From assembly GCA_030847615.1 (NCBI GenBank), contig JAUMIR010000002.1, positions 197,639,809 to 197,703,808 of the forward strand: a stretch of DNA of 64,000 nt. The letters are read 5' to 3'. Each line of letters opens with the position of its first letter. Positions within the stretch are counted from its first letter, which is position 1. Positions 46,267 to 58,158 of this stretch are shown here, in pieces. The notes beneath the pieces were generated by a model that did not search any database, was not told the DNA's origin, and worked only from the letters and a program-made list of their open reading frames with translations. A program made the translations under genes and the position numbers. Source of the stretch: Gambelia wislizenii. Taxonomy: Eukaryota; Chordata; Lepidosauria; Squamata; Crotaphytidae.

Positions 46267-46779
46267 GTGGAGAACCAGGGCCCCAACCCCTGATAGTCCT
46301 AGGCAATTCAAGGTGCTTTGGGGCTTCTGCCCAAATTAAGCAATTCCAACCGGTTACTAAATCACCTGCCATTTCCCAGTGGGAGTTTTGTTTCCTTCCT
46401 AAAAAGTTGTGCAACTTAGTAGTGTCTTAATCAAGATTGCAGATACTCCACCCCCAGAAGATATTTACTGCAATTCAACAGCAGGTGATTTGAAACATGT
46501 TGAATGAGGAGCATTTCTGAAGGAATTTCTTCATTGCAAAAGAGTCAAAGCTGCAAAGTGGATTAAATGTATAAAATGATACTGTAGGCACATTTTTTAA
46601 AAGGCAAAAAAGTGGGTGATCTTATGACTGTTGTTAAATATTGCAGCAGCCACCACAATGAAGATGAAGTAGAATTGCTCTCCTGTCTTAGAGAAGGCAG
46701 CTGTTTAATGTTTATCTGCACGGATATGGAGTATTTTGATAAGGCTATAAGGCACAATTGTCCAAGCTGGACAGAAAAG

Positions 46780-47258
46780 GAAGAGGCACTAGGGATCAGA
46801 AACATATGTTGGCTAATAGGGCACAATAAAGGATTTCAGAAGAAAATCAGTCTCTATGTTGTAGATTATAGCTAAGCCTTTGATTGCATAGAACATGAAA
46901 AAGTATGGATTGCTCTAAAAGAAAAGGTGTGCCACAACCCTTGATTCATCTGAAGCTCAGGACAAGAGGCCACCATCAGAACACAATACGGAGAAACAGA
47001 ATGATTTCCAATTTGCAAGGGGGTCAGGCAAGGGTGCCCTGTACCACCCTATCTGTTTAGTTTATATGCAGAACATATCACATAGAAAGTTGGAATAGAC
47101 TCAGAGGAAGGAGGTGTGAAAATTGGAGACAATTTAATTGGACAATTTAAGATGTGCAGACGACACTACACTACTAGCAGAAAATACCAAAGACTTGGAA
47201 TGATTACTGAAGAAAGTCAAAAAGGCAGGGTTACAGCTGAACATTAAGAAAACATCTA
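46780..47258 (+). pseudogene. Bov-B (RTE) LINE reverse transcriptase fragment
   Basis: Translation with stops and shifts gives IRNICWLIGHNKGFQKKISL, YVVDYS-AFDCIEHEKVW, GQEATIRTQYGETE-type residues, ICKGVRQGCPVPPYLFSLYA, EH and DSEEGGVKIGDN, then a broken region where the YADDTTLLAES motif should lie (tgtgcagacgacactacact). These are the order and wording of Bov-B RT. At least two in-frame stops. It is a remnant of the LINE whose tail is shared by the Sauria-type SINEs here. Confidence 0.78.
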
Positions 47259-47289
47259 AACATCAGAAGAAGACTAGGGACATTTTCAG

Positions 47290-47660
47290 ACAGTGCTTAC
47301 CGTGGGATCTTTTTTGATAAAATAACAAGCTTGCTAGATTAGAGGAATGCTGTGGATTTAATATATCTTGATTTCAGTAAGGCTTTTGACAAGGTCCCTA
47401 GGATATTCTTGCAGACAATCTAGTGAACTGTAAGCTAGACAGTGTTATAGTTAGATGGATCTGTAATAGGTTGATACACTGCATTTAGAGAGTACTCACC
47501 AATGGTCGCTCTACACTGTGGAGACAAGTGACTAGTGGGATACCTCAGGGTTCTGTCCTGGGTCTGGTGTTTAACATTTTTATAACTGACTTAGATAATG
47601 GAATAGAAGGCATGTTTATCAAGTTTGCAGATGACACCAAATTAGCCAAATTAGTCATTT
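47290..47660 (+). pseudogene. CR1 LINE reverse transcriptase fragment
   Basis: [45 protein letters not shown] and [12 protein letters not shown] are CR1 RT blocks, in more than one frame with stops. Unlike the copy at 15861, the FADD motif is retained. It directly follows the Bov-B fragment in the same orientation. Confidence 0.85.
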
Positions 47661-47664
47661 ACTC

Positions 47665-49190
47665 ACTCATCATCTCTTGCCTCACAATCCACTCGAGCAT
47701 GGTTGTTGCTACCAGCTAAGCATCCGTGGAATTTTTCACTGTCAGTATCATAGGCTCCTCTTTGCAGCTATATGTTTGGCTACATGGGAGGGAGGGAGAG
47801 ATGTGTGGCCGTGGGGCTGCATGAAGCCCCCAAGGCTGTTTTTGTGGTATGTCTTTCAATTCTCCAGACCACCCCTTTTCTTACAAAAGGGTGCATTCCC
47901 TCTTCTGAAAGCCCCAAGGAGGATCAACTCACAAATTTGCTTTGCTACACTGTTTAACATCAAAAATTACCATTATTTTCGCAAACCAGAAGTGGATGTT
48001 TGTTTGTTTAACATTTTTGGAGGCCATGTGCCCACCTCCAAGGGATCCAGGGACAGAAAATTGACCCCTGGACCTGGCATAGTTACCCACCTTTAAGCTA
48101 CATGGCACACCTTGCTTAGGAGGCTGGGTCAGACAACTGCCTGGTTTACTTCCACCACCCCCTGACTGAAAATAAATAGTGGTTCTTTTGCTAAGAGCTC
48201 CAGAATCAGCTTCAGTTCATTTTGTGCACTCCCAATGCCACTGTTAGATGGCAAGCAGCCCCACCTTCCCAAGAGCAGCAGGTATTACAAGCACGGCCAA
48301 TGTTGGGTGTTATCCTGGAAAGTCAGATCAATGTCGCAACCCAAGGGCAGAGAACAGAAAGCACTTTGAAGTACAGTGAGAGGGAGAAGAGGGTTGCGAC
48401 AAAGGTTGCTATGGGGAGCCAAGGCAAAACAGGGCTGAGGTCATCAAAGCAAAACTTCTCAAAGAGTTCAAGCCAGCAAATGTCAGCACAAGTGAACAAG
48501 CCAGTCTCTGCACCTTGCTGTTAGAAATTCACAGCTCAGTGATACTCATTCATTCTGAGAATAGATTAAAAAAAATCTCAGAAGTGACTATAAACACAAA
48601 TGAGATGGTCAGCACTCTAGATTCCCCACAACCTGCGCATCTGACTATTAGGCTGAAGGCATATCCTCAGCCAGGACATAGTTGTGGATTTATTTATTTT
48701 TTAAGTTTACAACAACTGGACCATTTGTGGACTCACTTCATGTTATGTTATAGTAATGTTCTTTTTACCCCTTCTTAAACACATTTACCTGAGAGTTAAG
48801 TCCAGTTTATTTTGATGGGTTTTACTTCAAAGTAAATGTATACAGGGCTGCAATTTGCAACACTCATCCTACATTATTATTGGCAGGGCCGGATTATCAA
48901 TAGTCCAGTCAGAGCAATTTTTCCAGTTGGAAACCTCACTGGCTAGGGAGGAGAAAGGTATCTCTTGTTTCCTCTTTTCCCCCAGTTGCTTCCCAAATCT
49001 CTCAACATTTCTCTTACTACCCATTGTTTGAGTTGTTGAGTAACAAATGCATGGTGTCCAGACTGTTAAACTCATTCAAATTGCAGTGGTTAAAAAAGGG
49101 TTCAGGTGGGAAGAATTTTGTGCTGTTCTGTGCTGTGCAATGTAGGTATCCCTATACAAGGGGGGGGGGATGGAGTACCTTGCAGTAATG
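47665..49190. other. Intergenic stretch, nothing recognised
   Basis: No exon or repeat identified; a 139-codon frame (47677-48096) has no recognisable domain. Confidence 0.35.
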
Positions 49191-49780
49191 GCTTACATTT
49201 TGATCCCAAAGTGCAACCCACCAGGTCTCTTGCTATGAATGAGAATTTCATCAGGGCGTACCTGGACTTTTGTGCAAGTCAGCTGACCAGATGTAAGAAA
49301 TGACAGGCCCTTACACACTTCATTGTTGTTGGGCTGCAGGTGCCATACAGGCAAATTCAGCTTTTATTTTCCCTTGGTGCAACAGTATGCCATGACAAGC
49401 AGCACCTACCCAAATTCCATCTGCTACTCTGTCAGATAACATCTGCTCAAAGCTCCTTACACAGGCAGCACAATCCTGGCTATGAACTCCCATCTTTAAT
49501 GGAGCCCTCTCCCTCCAAGAAACAGGTCAGGGTGGAGTTTCTGCCAGACCAGATTACAACCTTCTATGGGCTATAGGCAGCCAGGATTCCCCACCCCCCT
49601 TTCAAAAGTCACAGGAGCCCCGAACTCAGTTGCATATGATTGCTGGACAGAAGGATTCTTTCCTCTGATAGGAGCTTCATTTGTGTTTATCTTTCAACCA
49701 ACATTTCACAGCTCTGTGGATACCAAGAGTGACAGGGTGATACCCACCCTATCAGTATTTGTAAATCATTGTTAAAGGTT
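49191..49780. repeat. 590-bp duplicated segment, copy 2
   Basis: Direct repeat of 30115-30705, about 97% identical. Upstream flanks differ completely from the first base. The right edge abuts a fold-back family A half-element. The corresponding 78-codon frame (49340-49576) is retained but not supported as a gene. Confidence 0.85.
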
Positions 49781-49785
49781 GTCAG

Positions 49786-49828
49786 TAAGTGGAATCATAG
49801 CGCTATAATGGTATTGTGTGAAAGGGCT
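49786..49828. mobile_element. Fold-back element family A, half copy
   Basis: aagtggaatcatagcgctat and tattgtgtgaaagggct are a right arm only; the left arm is absent. Confidence 0.55.
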
Positions 49829-49975
49829 GCAAGTGTCAATGGCTGAAGTTGCTGCAACATTGTTCCTTCCTTTCCCTTTGGCTGGGATTGGGTGTACTTT
49901 TACCAGTGGGTGTGTGACACTCCAGACAGTCACAATTTCTCAGAGTACCTCTGGGGGCTCCCACCTACACAGCTC

Positions 49976-50057
49976 AGAAAAGTTAGTTGGTTAGAATTAG
50001 CATTGGCTGAGGGACTTCTGGAAGCTGTCATCCAAAAAAGTAACTTTCCCAGGCTCT
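49976..50057. mobile_element. Fold-back element family F
   Basis: agaaaagttagttggttaga on the left and aaaaaagtaactttcccagg on the right are imperfect inverted repeats around ttctggaagctgtcatcc. Related copies: 56655 and 58629. Confidence 0.45.
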
Positions 50058-50173
50058 GCTCACAACGGTCCAGGTGCACTCACATTCTGGAGAATGAAGA
50101 TGGCAGGGGTGACTATGTGGAGCTTCACTGTATAATGCCATGCCCCCTCTCCCAAAACCTTTAAAAAGAGAAA

Positions 50174-50237
50174 GGAAGGGAGGAAGGAAGGAAGGAAGGA
50201 AGGAAGGAAGGAAGGAAGGAAGGAAGGAAGGAAGGAA
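50174..50237. repeat. (GGAA)n microsatellite
   Basis: About 15 near-perfect GGAA units. Confidence 0.97.
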
Positions 50238-50239
50238 AT

Positions 50240-51715
50240 AGAGAGTATTGTTGACTACTGCTGATGTATGTGGGTCAGGGGAGGCTCTCTGGCCCTGGAG
50301 AGGCACCTCCTAGTTTCATCCATGTAACATCTTTGCTGGGATGAAAGGTTAGCATTCCAAAAGAGAAGAGGAGGCAGCAAGCAAAAATAAGTTAAAAAGC
50401 ACTCTGTAGTCAGCCAGCACTACTAACAGAAAACTCACAAAGCAAACACCTCAGCTCAGTTTTCCTCATTCCTAAACTGGAGAAACCTGTTCAGGGTAGA
50501 TCCTGGGAATGTCAAGGCTGGCAGCAATTCCTCATACCTCCCCCAGATGTGATACCAGAGAGAGGAAGAAAAGCTGTTGGATCTTGGAGAGGCTTCCGAA
50601 CATCACCACCTCCCCTGTCCACCTCCCACCTTCCACTCACACAGTGTCTCTACAAGTAACAGTGAAACAAGAAACACAGTGTACAGGAACAGCGAGGAAA
50701 ACAGACATTATGAATCAAAATGATAAATACTTAGAGATATCCTGCTGCAAACACAGACTTAAATAACACCCAGATTATCCCCTTATTCCAGAGTCATATG
50801 TGACAGTTTACTACAGGACAAAATTGGCCACACAGGTATAAAAATGTTTGGGCTACACCTAAGTAAAATGGCTCAGTTTCTGGCTTAAAGCCACTGGCTA
50901 TACAGGATGTGTGTGTGTATTCATTATCTGCTCTACTTCAATTTCCCTCCAACCATCTGAATACATTATTATGGATAAAATGGGTGGTTAATATGGATAA
51001 TAATAACCAGCATTTCTGAAAGGATTACATTTCTTTAGGTGCCTAGTTTCTCTTTACAACATACCTGGTTTACAAATTTGGGCTTATATCTAACCTATAT
51101 TAATCAGAAAGCCTCTTGCTTCAGGGGACAAATGAAGACTTTAAGACTTTACTAGGAACAGCAGATGTGCTTGTCCTTTTTTTATCTTCAAATGTTCTTT
51201 ATTCCAGTTTCAGCCAGTGAGCATTAGCATAAATGACTTCTGTGCAACTCCCATATGACTTGAGAGTCTTGCTTAGGTGAATGGACACTTTCTTTCTGAA
51301 TCTTGTTCTCTTTTTCTCATAGGCCTGAGAGAAAATAGAATCCTTTAGGGAAAATGAATTCCATTTCTTCATCAGGATTCACATTACCATTCTGGTCTGG
51401 CCTCAGAGTTTATGAGCTGGAGAGAAGAATTTCATTTCATAAGAGGTTCACAATTCATCATTTCTTTTTCTTGTTTTGCTTCCTATTGAGTGACAGCTCC
51501 CTGCCCAGCATCCCTACTAGTGGAGACCTACATACTGGCCTGGCCTTGTTTTCTCTGCTCCTCCTCTTGTTTTTCTCAGTGACTCTGGGCACCAAAAGTG
51601 TCAGGGTCAGTTGGCCCTCTCTGCTTTTCCTAACTTTGGCCTTCTGCACTACCTGGATATTAGAATGACCAGAGGCCTGTCTCTTAAGACACTGTACACA
51701 AATGCAATAAACACA
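50240..51715. other. Intergenic stretch, nothing recognised
   Basis: A 104-codon frame (51354-51668) with a hydrophobic stretch shows no recognised family or splice context. No gene supported. Confidence 0.35.
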
Positions 51716-51734
51716 TAGTGATCCTTTCACACTA

Positions 51735-52034
51735 CAGGGATTACCGCACTCTGAAGTAAAGCGGCAGAGCAGCACGAAGGTTCCTTCTTCCATGCTGCCT
51801 TACTGCACGACATCATCGTTCTTTCATTCTGGTCCCATGGAATACCAAGGTAAAACTGTGTCTTTTTGCTAACTGGAAAAACCCGTTAGCAAAAACACGT
51901 AGTGTTACCTCGGTCTCCCATGGGACTCGAATGGCAGAACATTGGAAGAATGATGATGTCATGTGGTAAGGTAGCATGGAAGACAGAACCTTCCTGCTGC
52001 ACTGCTGCTTTACTTCAGAGTGTGGTAAGCCCCT
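51735..52034. mobile_element. Fold-back element family B, copy 2
   Basis: Ends gggattaccgcactctgaag and (reverse-complemented) ggggcttaccacactctgaa pair over more than 40 bp. Centre: tttttgctaactggaaaaac / gttagcaaaaac, the same hairpin as at 22356. Flanked by TACA on both sides. Confidence 0.78.
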
Positions 52035-52125
52035 ACATAATTATAACACTATGATTCCCCTTTAGCTGCCATGGCTGCATCCCATGGAATCTTCCTGGGG
52101 TTTGTGGTTTGGTGAATCACCAGAG

Positions 52126-52406
52126 CAGGGGTGTAGCTGCCAGGGTAGGGCCAAAATGAGGGCACTGTCAGCCCCAAATTTCTAGTATTATAGAGTGAGA
52201 CACTGAAAATTGTTCACACCAATTTGCTGTGTTTGCATTCCCTTGATAACTTTGCCTCCACTTTTGCTTTGCTCATCTGAAGTTTTAAGTTACTGTAATG
52301 CTAGAGATTTGGGGACTGAAGCAAAATTTCATGGGGGCGGGAGCAGAATTATTAGTGGAGGACAATTATTTTATATGCCCCCGCCCCCCCCATAGCCAAA
52401 TCTCTG
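52126..52406. mobile_element. hAT-like element nested in fold-back A
   Basis: 281 bp; ends CAGGGGTGTAGCTGCC and (reverse-complemented) CAGAGATTTGGCTATG. Flanks caccagag (52118-52125) and cactagag (52407-52414) agree at 7 of 8 positions, as expected of an 8-bp hAT duplication. Confidence 0.72.
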
Positions 52407-52539
52407 CACTAGAGAGTTCTCTGGCTGAGAATCCTAAGTGCTCCTCCCTAAATTGCCAATCTCAGGATTCCATATGATGCAGCTGTGGCAGTTAAAGTGG
52501 GTTCATAGCACTATAATTGTGTAGTGTGAAGGGGCCCCA

Positions 52540-54437
52540 GGCTGTTAAGTGGTTTCAACTGACAGGTGGTTTCTGTTCATTCTGAATTTTTTGCCAGGCC
52601 TCTTTTCTGGGTTTCCTGGAATGCTGAGTGGAAAACGCTCCAGGTGCTATGCAAAATAAATGTGTGTCTAAGTGAGTAGATTGCTTGGCAGGGTTAGCCC
52701 AAGATATTTTGCTGCCTGCGGCAAAGATGCCCTTCCCCCATTCCATGTACAGAAGTTGCCCAAACTGGCAGTTGAATTTTACTTCAGCACTGGAAGCTGG
52801 ACAGCATCCTCCAAGGGAACCTGAGTGTAGGAGAGAGTGAGTACTTTAGGGGGTCTTTTTGGCGGTGGGAGTGGTGGTGGGTCAGGGAAGGTGCTGACAC
52901 AACATAACCACTTTGCTGCTAATTTCTACCCCTCAGCCTGGGTTGCTTGAGGCCTAGTGATAGGGCTGGCCTTGGCAGATGGAAAGAATTCTGGCTAATA
53001 GCACACCCTGGCCTTATTCCTATTACTATTCCCAGCTGGAGCAGATGTGTTGATTCAGTCGGGTCTAATCTAGTGTGGACTAACCCACAGAATTTAGGCC
53101 TCCATCTTTAATTGTTTTAACACAACCTTGAAATTCTGTCTCCACTCTCTAGGAAGTTTGTCCTTCAAGGAAATCACTTGTTTGGTTATGTCACAGCAGT
53201 TTTGTTGTTGTTTCAACTTGTTATCTGTCAGATGCTCTCTGAAAATTGAACTGTCAGGAACAAGAAAAAAAAACTCCACCTAATCCAGTGGGATTATACT
53301 CTTCAGCAAACACAAAAGATGCAACAGTGAAATAGACCACATTCATTACACTAGTTTAGTCCTAACCTTCTCTGTGGAACTAGTTTTTACACATGTCAGG
53401 AGAGCAGAAACACTTAGGCGAAAGCCAATTTAAATTCCAATATAGTTGGGACCTACTTCAGTCCATTCATGTGAGCCTGAATGGGCTCTGGATTGGGATG
53501 TTCATTTCAGTATCCACCAGCCAGGTTTCATCTGCACTTGGTACGTGGAGCATGCAACTATCATATTATTCCTGTGTCAGTGGTTACCAGTTTGTTTCCA
53601 GATGTAATTTAAGGGACTAGCGCCAATCTTTAGCAATCTTAAATGGTTTGGGGATAGGGTATTTGAAGGACTGCATCATTGCGGGTAAATGCTCACGGGC
53701 TCGATCAGCACCCAAGTGTCTGTTCCATCTTTCCCTCCATATAGAAGCAAGGCATGGCATCTTGAGAAGCAAGGCCTTCTGAGCTATCACACCATGGTTA
53801 CAAAATGCACTGGGTCTAGTCATTACTTGCCATTTGCTGAGTGGTGAAAATCCATATTTTTAAGCACTTGGATGCTGATGAAGTCTGCTACTGAATAATT
53901 TTGTTTGATTCTATGTATGATTATAAAGGTATCTGTTATAATTTTTTTTACTGTTCTATATTTTGCTGTTTTTAATTTACTTTGTAAACTGCCTTGGAGC
54001 ATTAAAAATGGGGGATATTGGATACAGTAATTAATCTAGCAACCAATACCATAAAAAATATAGACTACCATATCTGCCCAAGACTAGGTGGCCACTTATG
54101 CTTCATCAAAACAGGAGATAAAATACACTTGTATTTCCATGAGATTTGTATGTGCTAGTGACTGTGTATAGATGCACATATAGAAATAAGTAAAATACGT
54201 TAAATAGAAATACAATACACCTCACCATAGTGGGGAAGACCTTGACCAAGTGACCTGTGAGTCACTGCCTACTGAATTTGCTGTCCCAGATATTAACTTG
54301 TAATGACAGGTAATTTCAAGGCCCTAATATTTTTTCTTAGAGCACTTTATCTCCAAAGTGAATTTAGATTTTCACCAAGGGGCCAAGTGCCCATTTCTGC
54401 TCCGCAAACCCCTCTCCCGTCCCTGCTACAGGATTAA
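52540..54437. other. Intergenic stretch, possible LINE 3' UTR
   Basis: Near 53930-54030 the sequence actttgtaaactgccttgga and aaatgggggatattggatac resembles a degraded L2-type 3' end. The remainder is unassigned. Confidence 0.35.
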
Positions 54438-54950
54438 GGAAAATGTTCGCACACTTACCTTAATCCCACAGCAAATCCCACAGCAGGAACATCCTCCCTC
54501 TCTTTACAGCAGTGAAGCCAAATCCCACTCATTCTCATGAGAGAATGGGCGGAAGGGAAATTGAAAAATACCACCCCAAACATCAAAACAGTACTCAAAG
54601 GACGAAAACACATAAAAAACATAAAGGTAACCCAGGGAGGGTAAAAAAAAGGGTGCCACTTACCTGGGTGTCCCATTCCTGCCCAGAAGTGTCCAGAACA
54701 GACCTCCCCTCCCCCACTGCTGTCATTATGGGAGAGGAACGGGACACCTTTCAGACCACCCGTGATTCCATGATAGAAACGGAAAGGGTGGTCATTAACG
54801 ACTTCTCCCTGTGATTGAAATATCATGGGGAGACAACAGAACAGTCACGTTGAGGGCACGGAATCAGGTGACATCATCTGAAAGAAAAATCTTTCAGCGA
54901 CCCTGTTCCGTGCCTGCAACGGAACATATTGCTGGTGTGAAAATCTCCTT
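54438..54950 (-). mobile_element. Family C non-autonomous DNA element, copy 2 (about 513 bp)
   Basis: Reverse orientation relative to 32445. On the minus strand: ggagattttcacaccagcaa, gcaggcacggaacagggtcg, aatcacgggtggtctgaaag, gaggggaggtctgttctgga and aggtaagtggcaccctttt, ending attaaggtaagtgtgcgaac. All in the same order as copy 1. Confidence 0.7.
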
Positions 54951-56654
54951 AGACTGGACAAACCTTGAAACAAGGATGCCTTTAGATATATAACAGCTCT
55001 CCCAATAGAGCACTCTCATGGCTGCTCTTGAATTCTCCATGGCCTTGTTTTATCGTCCCCCCCCCTTTCTTTCTTATTAACATAGTGAACATTTCTGTGG
55101 TGCTTTCCATATCTAAAAGCAATTCTATAGGATTGCTATACTTGGACTGTTTGAGATTGGGGAAGAACAACATTAAGTTTTTGTCTATAGCCTTTTCACC
55201 ATCCTATTGCTTGGAGCTGATTTGGAAGCTGGCTGTGTGGTAAAGATCATGCTGCTGGTGCTGGTGGAATGCCTCTGGGGCCATGGTGGTTGTCAGTACT
55301 CCTAAGTGGCATCGTGAATCATCTCGAGCAGCAACTGTTTGATTGAGAATTACTTGGGGAGTCTTGGTGATTTCATAGGAGAGAAAAAGAAGAAGCAAGT
55401 GACCATTAATGGTCACTGCTGGCTAGTCTTGGGGATCTTTGCAAGTTTCATATTATGCCGTAAAGCAACAAAGAATCAGAAAGTAACAACCCCATGCAAT
55501 CCAGAGGTTTGTGGAGTGAAAAGTCTCTCTTATTTCACAGGCTCATCAAAGCCGATTAATCCCTTTAGGTAGCCGAGCCCAGACTGGGTGAGAGAGCTAA
55601 CTCTATAAGCCACATACAAAACAGAGTCACTTCCTTGGAATTCATCTTGCTGTTGTGTGGTTCAAGATGACACCAAGGTAGAAGTGTAATGCCTCCCTTC
55701 ATTTCCTGGTTCCTCACTGCACTTCCTGTGTGACTTTGGGCAAGGTGCTAGATTGGTCTAGCTCTTGCTCAGTTTCTTTATTTATAAAATTTAAAAAATC
55801 ACAAAGAGATATGTTTATGATTAACTGTCTGCTCCATCAAAAGTTTGGCTATTAAGTTACAGTCATGAAGCCAGTACTGGTATGAGCAAGCTACAGGATT
55901 TCCATGCATGGGGCTGCTGGCAGGGTAGGGGGAGAAAGCACCTCCAAGACAAAACTGAAATGTCAGCAGAAAGATGGAAGTCATGGGTGTTGATGCTATA
56001 TTACTTTGGGGTGGAAAGAACAAATTGTCCTTGTTCTATGGTGAACTGATTCCTAAGTGCCACCTTCACTTATTTACTATTCACTAGAATGGTGTGGTAA
56101 GAAACTGCTGTTTTCCTACCCAGCCTGAAGTCACAAGGAAGTTCATAGGGTAATGTGAGTCAAGAAGAGTGTACATTTTGGATCCAATCACACCCCACCC
56201 TGCATTGTCTTCAAGCTACAATGGCTAGAATAGGGTTTGTGGAAGGGTGTATGTGGGTGGGTGGGTGGGGGTGAGCTTGGTGATTAAACAAAAATTCTGT
56301 GGTATTTTGGACTATTCTTCCAGTGAGATTGGTGGTCACATGAGGAACATTGAGCAGTTCCATGCAAATAAAGATTTTCAGAGTGCTTCTGTCCTCTTGT
56401 CATGCAGTTATGAATTTCAATTTCGCGTGACGTTTTTTGTTTGGTTTTGCATCACCAAAGAAACCACAGAATAAACCATCACATGAATAATAATAAACAG
56501 GCCGTCCCATTCCTTCGAGGCTTCATAAAGATAATTTAATTTGGCAGCTGGATGGTGCACACCACTCTGGAGTTCTGTGTTGCAAACTTAAATCTTGTGC
56601 CCACCACTTAGGTGCTATCACTGCACACATTTGTCAGATTCCTACTAAACCAAA
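54951..56654. other. Intergenic stretch, nothing recognised
   Basis: No feature could be supported. Confidence 0.35.
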
Positions 56655-56757
56655 GCTTGCAAAAGTTACTTTTTGAACCAACAACTTTCAGAACACCCTC
56701 TTGGTTGGAAGGATTCTGGGAGTTGTAGTCCCAAAGAGTAACTTTTCTAAACACTGT
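56655..56757. mobile_element. Fold-back element family F
   Basis: ttgcaaaagttactttttga and ccaaagagtaacttttctaa are inverted ends; centre attctgggagttgtagtccc. Confidence 0.55.
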
Positions 56758-56973
56758 AATAAATGCATATAACATGCACAAATCAGTCTAACTTGCAGGT
56801 GCTATGTTTGCCTAGAACAAACACTTGTGTCTGACCTTCAGTTAATGGAACACGGCCCAAAGTTTTAGCACTAGAGGAAATGCATAGTGGGGTTGGTAGA
56901 TGGGGAGTGGGGGTGGTAGATATTTGTTCTAAAGATGTGAGAATTTGAAACAGATATGGCCTAAATATTCTAA

Positions 56974-57230
56974 AGGCACCAGATCCTGTCTGATCTTGGA
57001 AGCTAAGCAGGGTCACCCATAGTTAGTACTTGGATGGGATACTGCCAACAAATACCAGGTGGTGTAGGCTATATTTCAGAGGAAGGAAGTGGCAAAACCG
57101 CCTCTGAGTATTCCTTGCCTAAGAAAACCCTTTGAAATTCATTGGGTTGACAGGCGACTATAAGTTGACAGGCGACTTGAAGGCAGGCACACACGCACGC
57201 ACACACACACACACACACACGCACACGGAG
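56974..57230 (+). mobile_element. 5S-rRNA-derived SINE with Bov-B/Sauria-type tail
   Basis: Head matches 5S rRNA through its internal promoter: gatcctgtctgatcttggaa, gctaagcagggtcaccc, agttagtacttggatgggat and accaggtggtgtaggct. The body has aaaaccgcctctgagtattc; the tail is cgactataagttgacaggcg then acttgaaggca and an (AC)n run (57187-57225). The tail carries a small internal duplication (tgacaggcgact twice). Not a functional 5S gene: it has substitutions and runs on without a T-run terminator. Confidence 0.85.
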
Positions 57231-57899
57231 CTCTAATTAATTCTGTGGAGTATTCTATTATGTGCCATTTCAAAATTGCAGGATTCTGGTGAGTCAACAT
57301 ATATTGCTTTTTGATTTCAGTGGACAGATGATGCAAAGTACATAACTTGCATATATTTGCCTACTGTGCTTATGCTTGTTATGCTTAAATTAGTCCAATG
57401 AAGAGAACAAGCTAATGCAGGGTACTAAACCTACCCAAACAATGGAAATCCTTGTCAAATTCCCACTAATCTCAAACTGGGGTTTTTGAGAGACCCCCAA
57501 CCTATATACTTTAAAACATTTTTAGCTTTAAGGGCTAGAAACCTGCAGGTTTTATCCTTTCTTCTAATGAACACGGAGCTGATACTGATTGTGCCTGGTC
57601 AATATCAATATTTAATTCCATGTTTAAGTGATGTAGCCTCACAGTATTAAAATATACAATCCCATGCCTGAATCACCTGTCAAGGGTACATTTGGAAGTC
57701 AAACCGTTATTTTTTCTTCTTACTTCATAAATGTGAGATCATTTTTTTTAACTGTGCCACTACCATAGACTCACAGCAGCTATCCAGAATGATGATGCTG
57801 TAAAACAGACCAACTCATGGCATCTTCAAACATCTACTGCTGCACATCATTAATTTAAAAAGATGCTCTGATTGTAGAACGTTAATCTGGAATATGGAT

Positions 57900-58158
57900 G
57901 GCCAGGGTGGTGTAATGGCTTGAGCGTTGGAGTAGGACTCTGGAGACGAGGGTTCAGCTCCCTGCTCAGCCATGGAAACCCAGTGGGTGACCCTAGGTAA
58001 GTCATACTCTCTCAGCCTCAGAGGAAGGCAAAGGGAAACCTCTTCTGAACAAATTCTGCCAAGGAAACCCCACATTAGTACCCCCTGGTTAGTACTTGGT
58101 CTCCTTAGGGTCACCATAAGTCAGAAATTACTTGAAGGCACACAACAACAACAATGAC
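57900..58158 (+). mobile_element. tRNA-derived SINE with Bov-B/Sauria-type tail, near complete
   Basis: ggccagggtggtgtaatggc (A-box-like), gacgagggttcagctccctg (B-box), gtcatactctctcagcctca, gaggaaggcaaaggg, tctgccaaggaaaccc, and tail ataagtcagaaattacttga then aggcacacaacaacaa. The longest uninterrupted copy of this family here. Confidence 0.85.

Larger units (their letters stand above)
51716..52535. mobile_element. Fold-back element family A, copy carrying two nested insertions
   Basis: Pieces of one unit: 51716-51734 (cctttcacactaca), 52035-52125 (ataattataacactatgatt, ctgccatggctgcatccca) and 52407-52535 (ccatatgatgcagctgtggc, ataattgtgtagtgtgaagg). Gaps are filled by a family B fold-back and a hAT-like element. 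Confidence 0.75.

Noticed and set aside
46074..46430. Frames with Phe-Leu-Ser or Lys-Glu-Arg runs
   Set aside because: Produced by translating the AAAG microsatellite.
50174..50237. CRISPR-like or regulatory array
   Set aside because: Pure GGAA microsatellite without spacers, in vertebrate DNA.
51354..51668. 104-codon frame with hydrophobic stretch
   Set aside because: Could suggest a membrane exon, but there are no flanking splice signals I trust and no resemblance to OTOP2, OTOP3 or FADS6.
56974..57100. 5S rRNA gene
   Set aside because: The head is 5S-like but substituted and continues into a SINE body and LINE tail; it is a retroposon.
57900..57990. tRNA gene
   Set aside because: A- and B-box-like motifs are present but there is no complete cloverleaf, and the sequence continues as a SINE.
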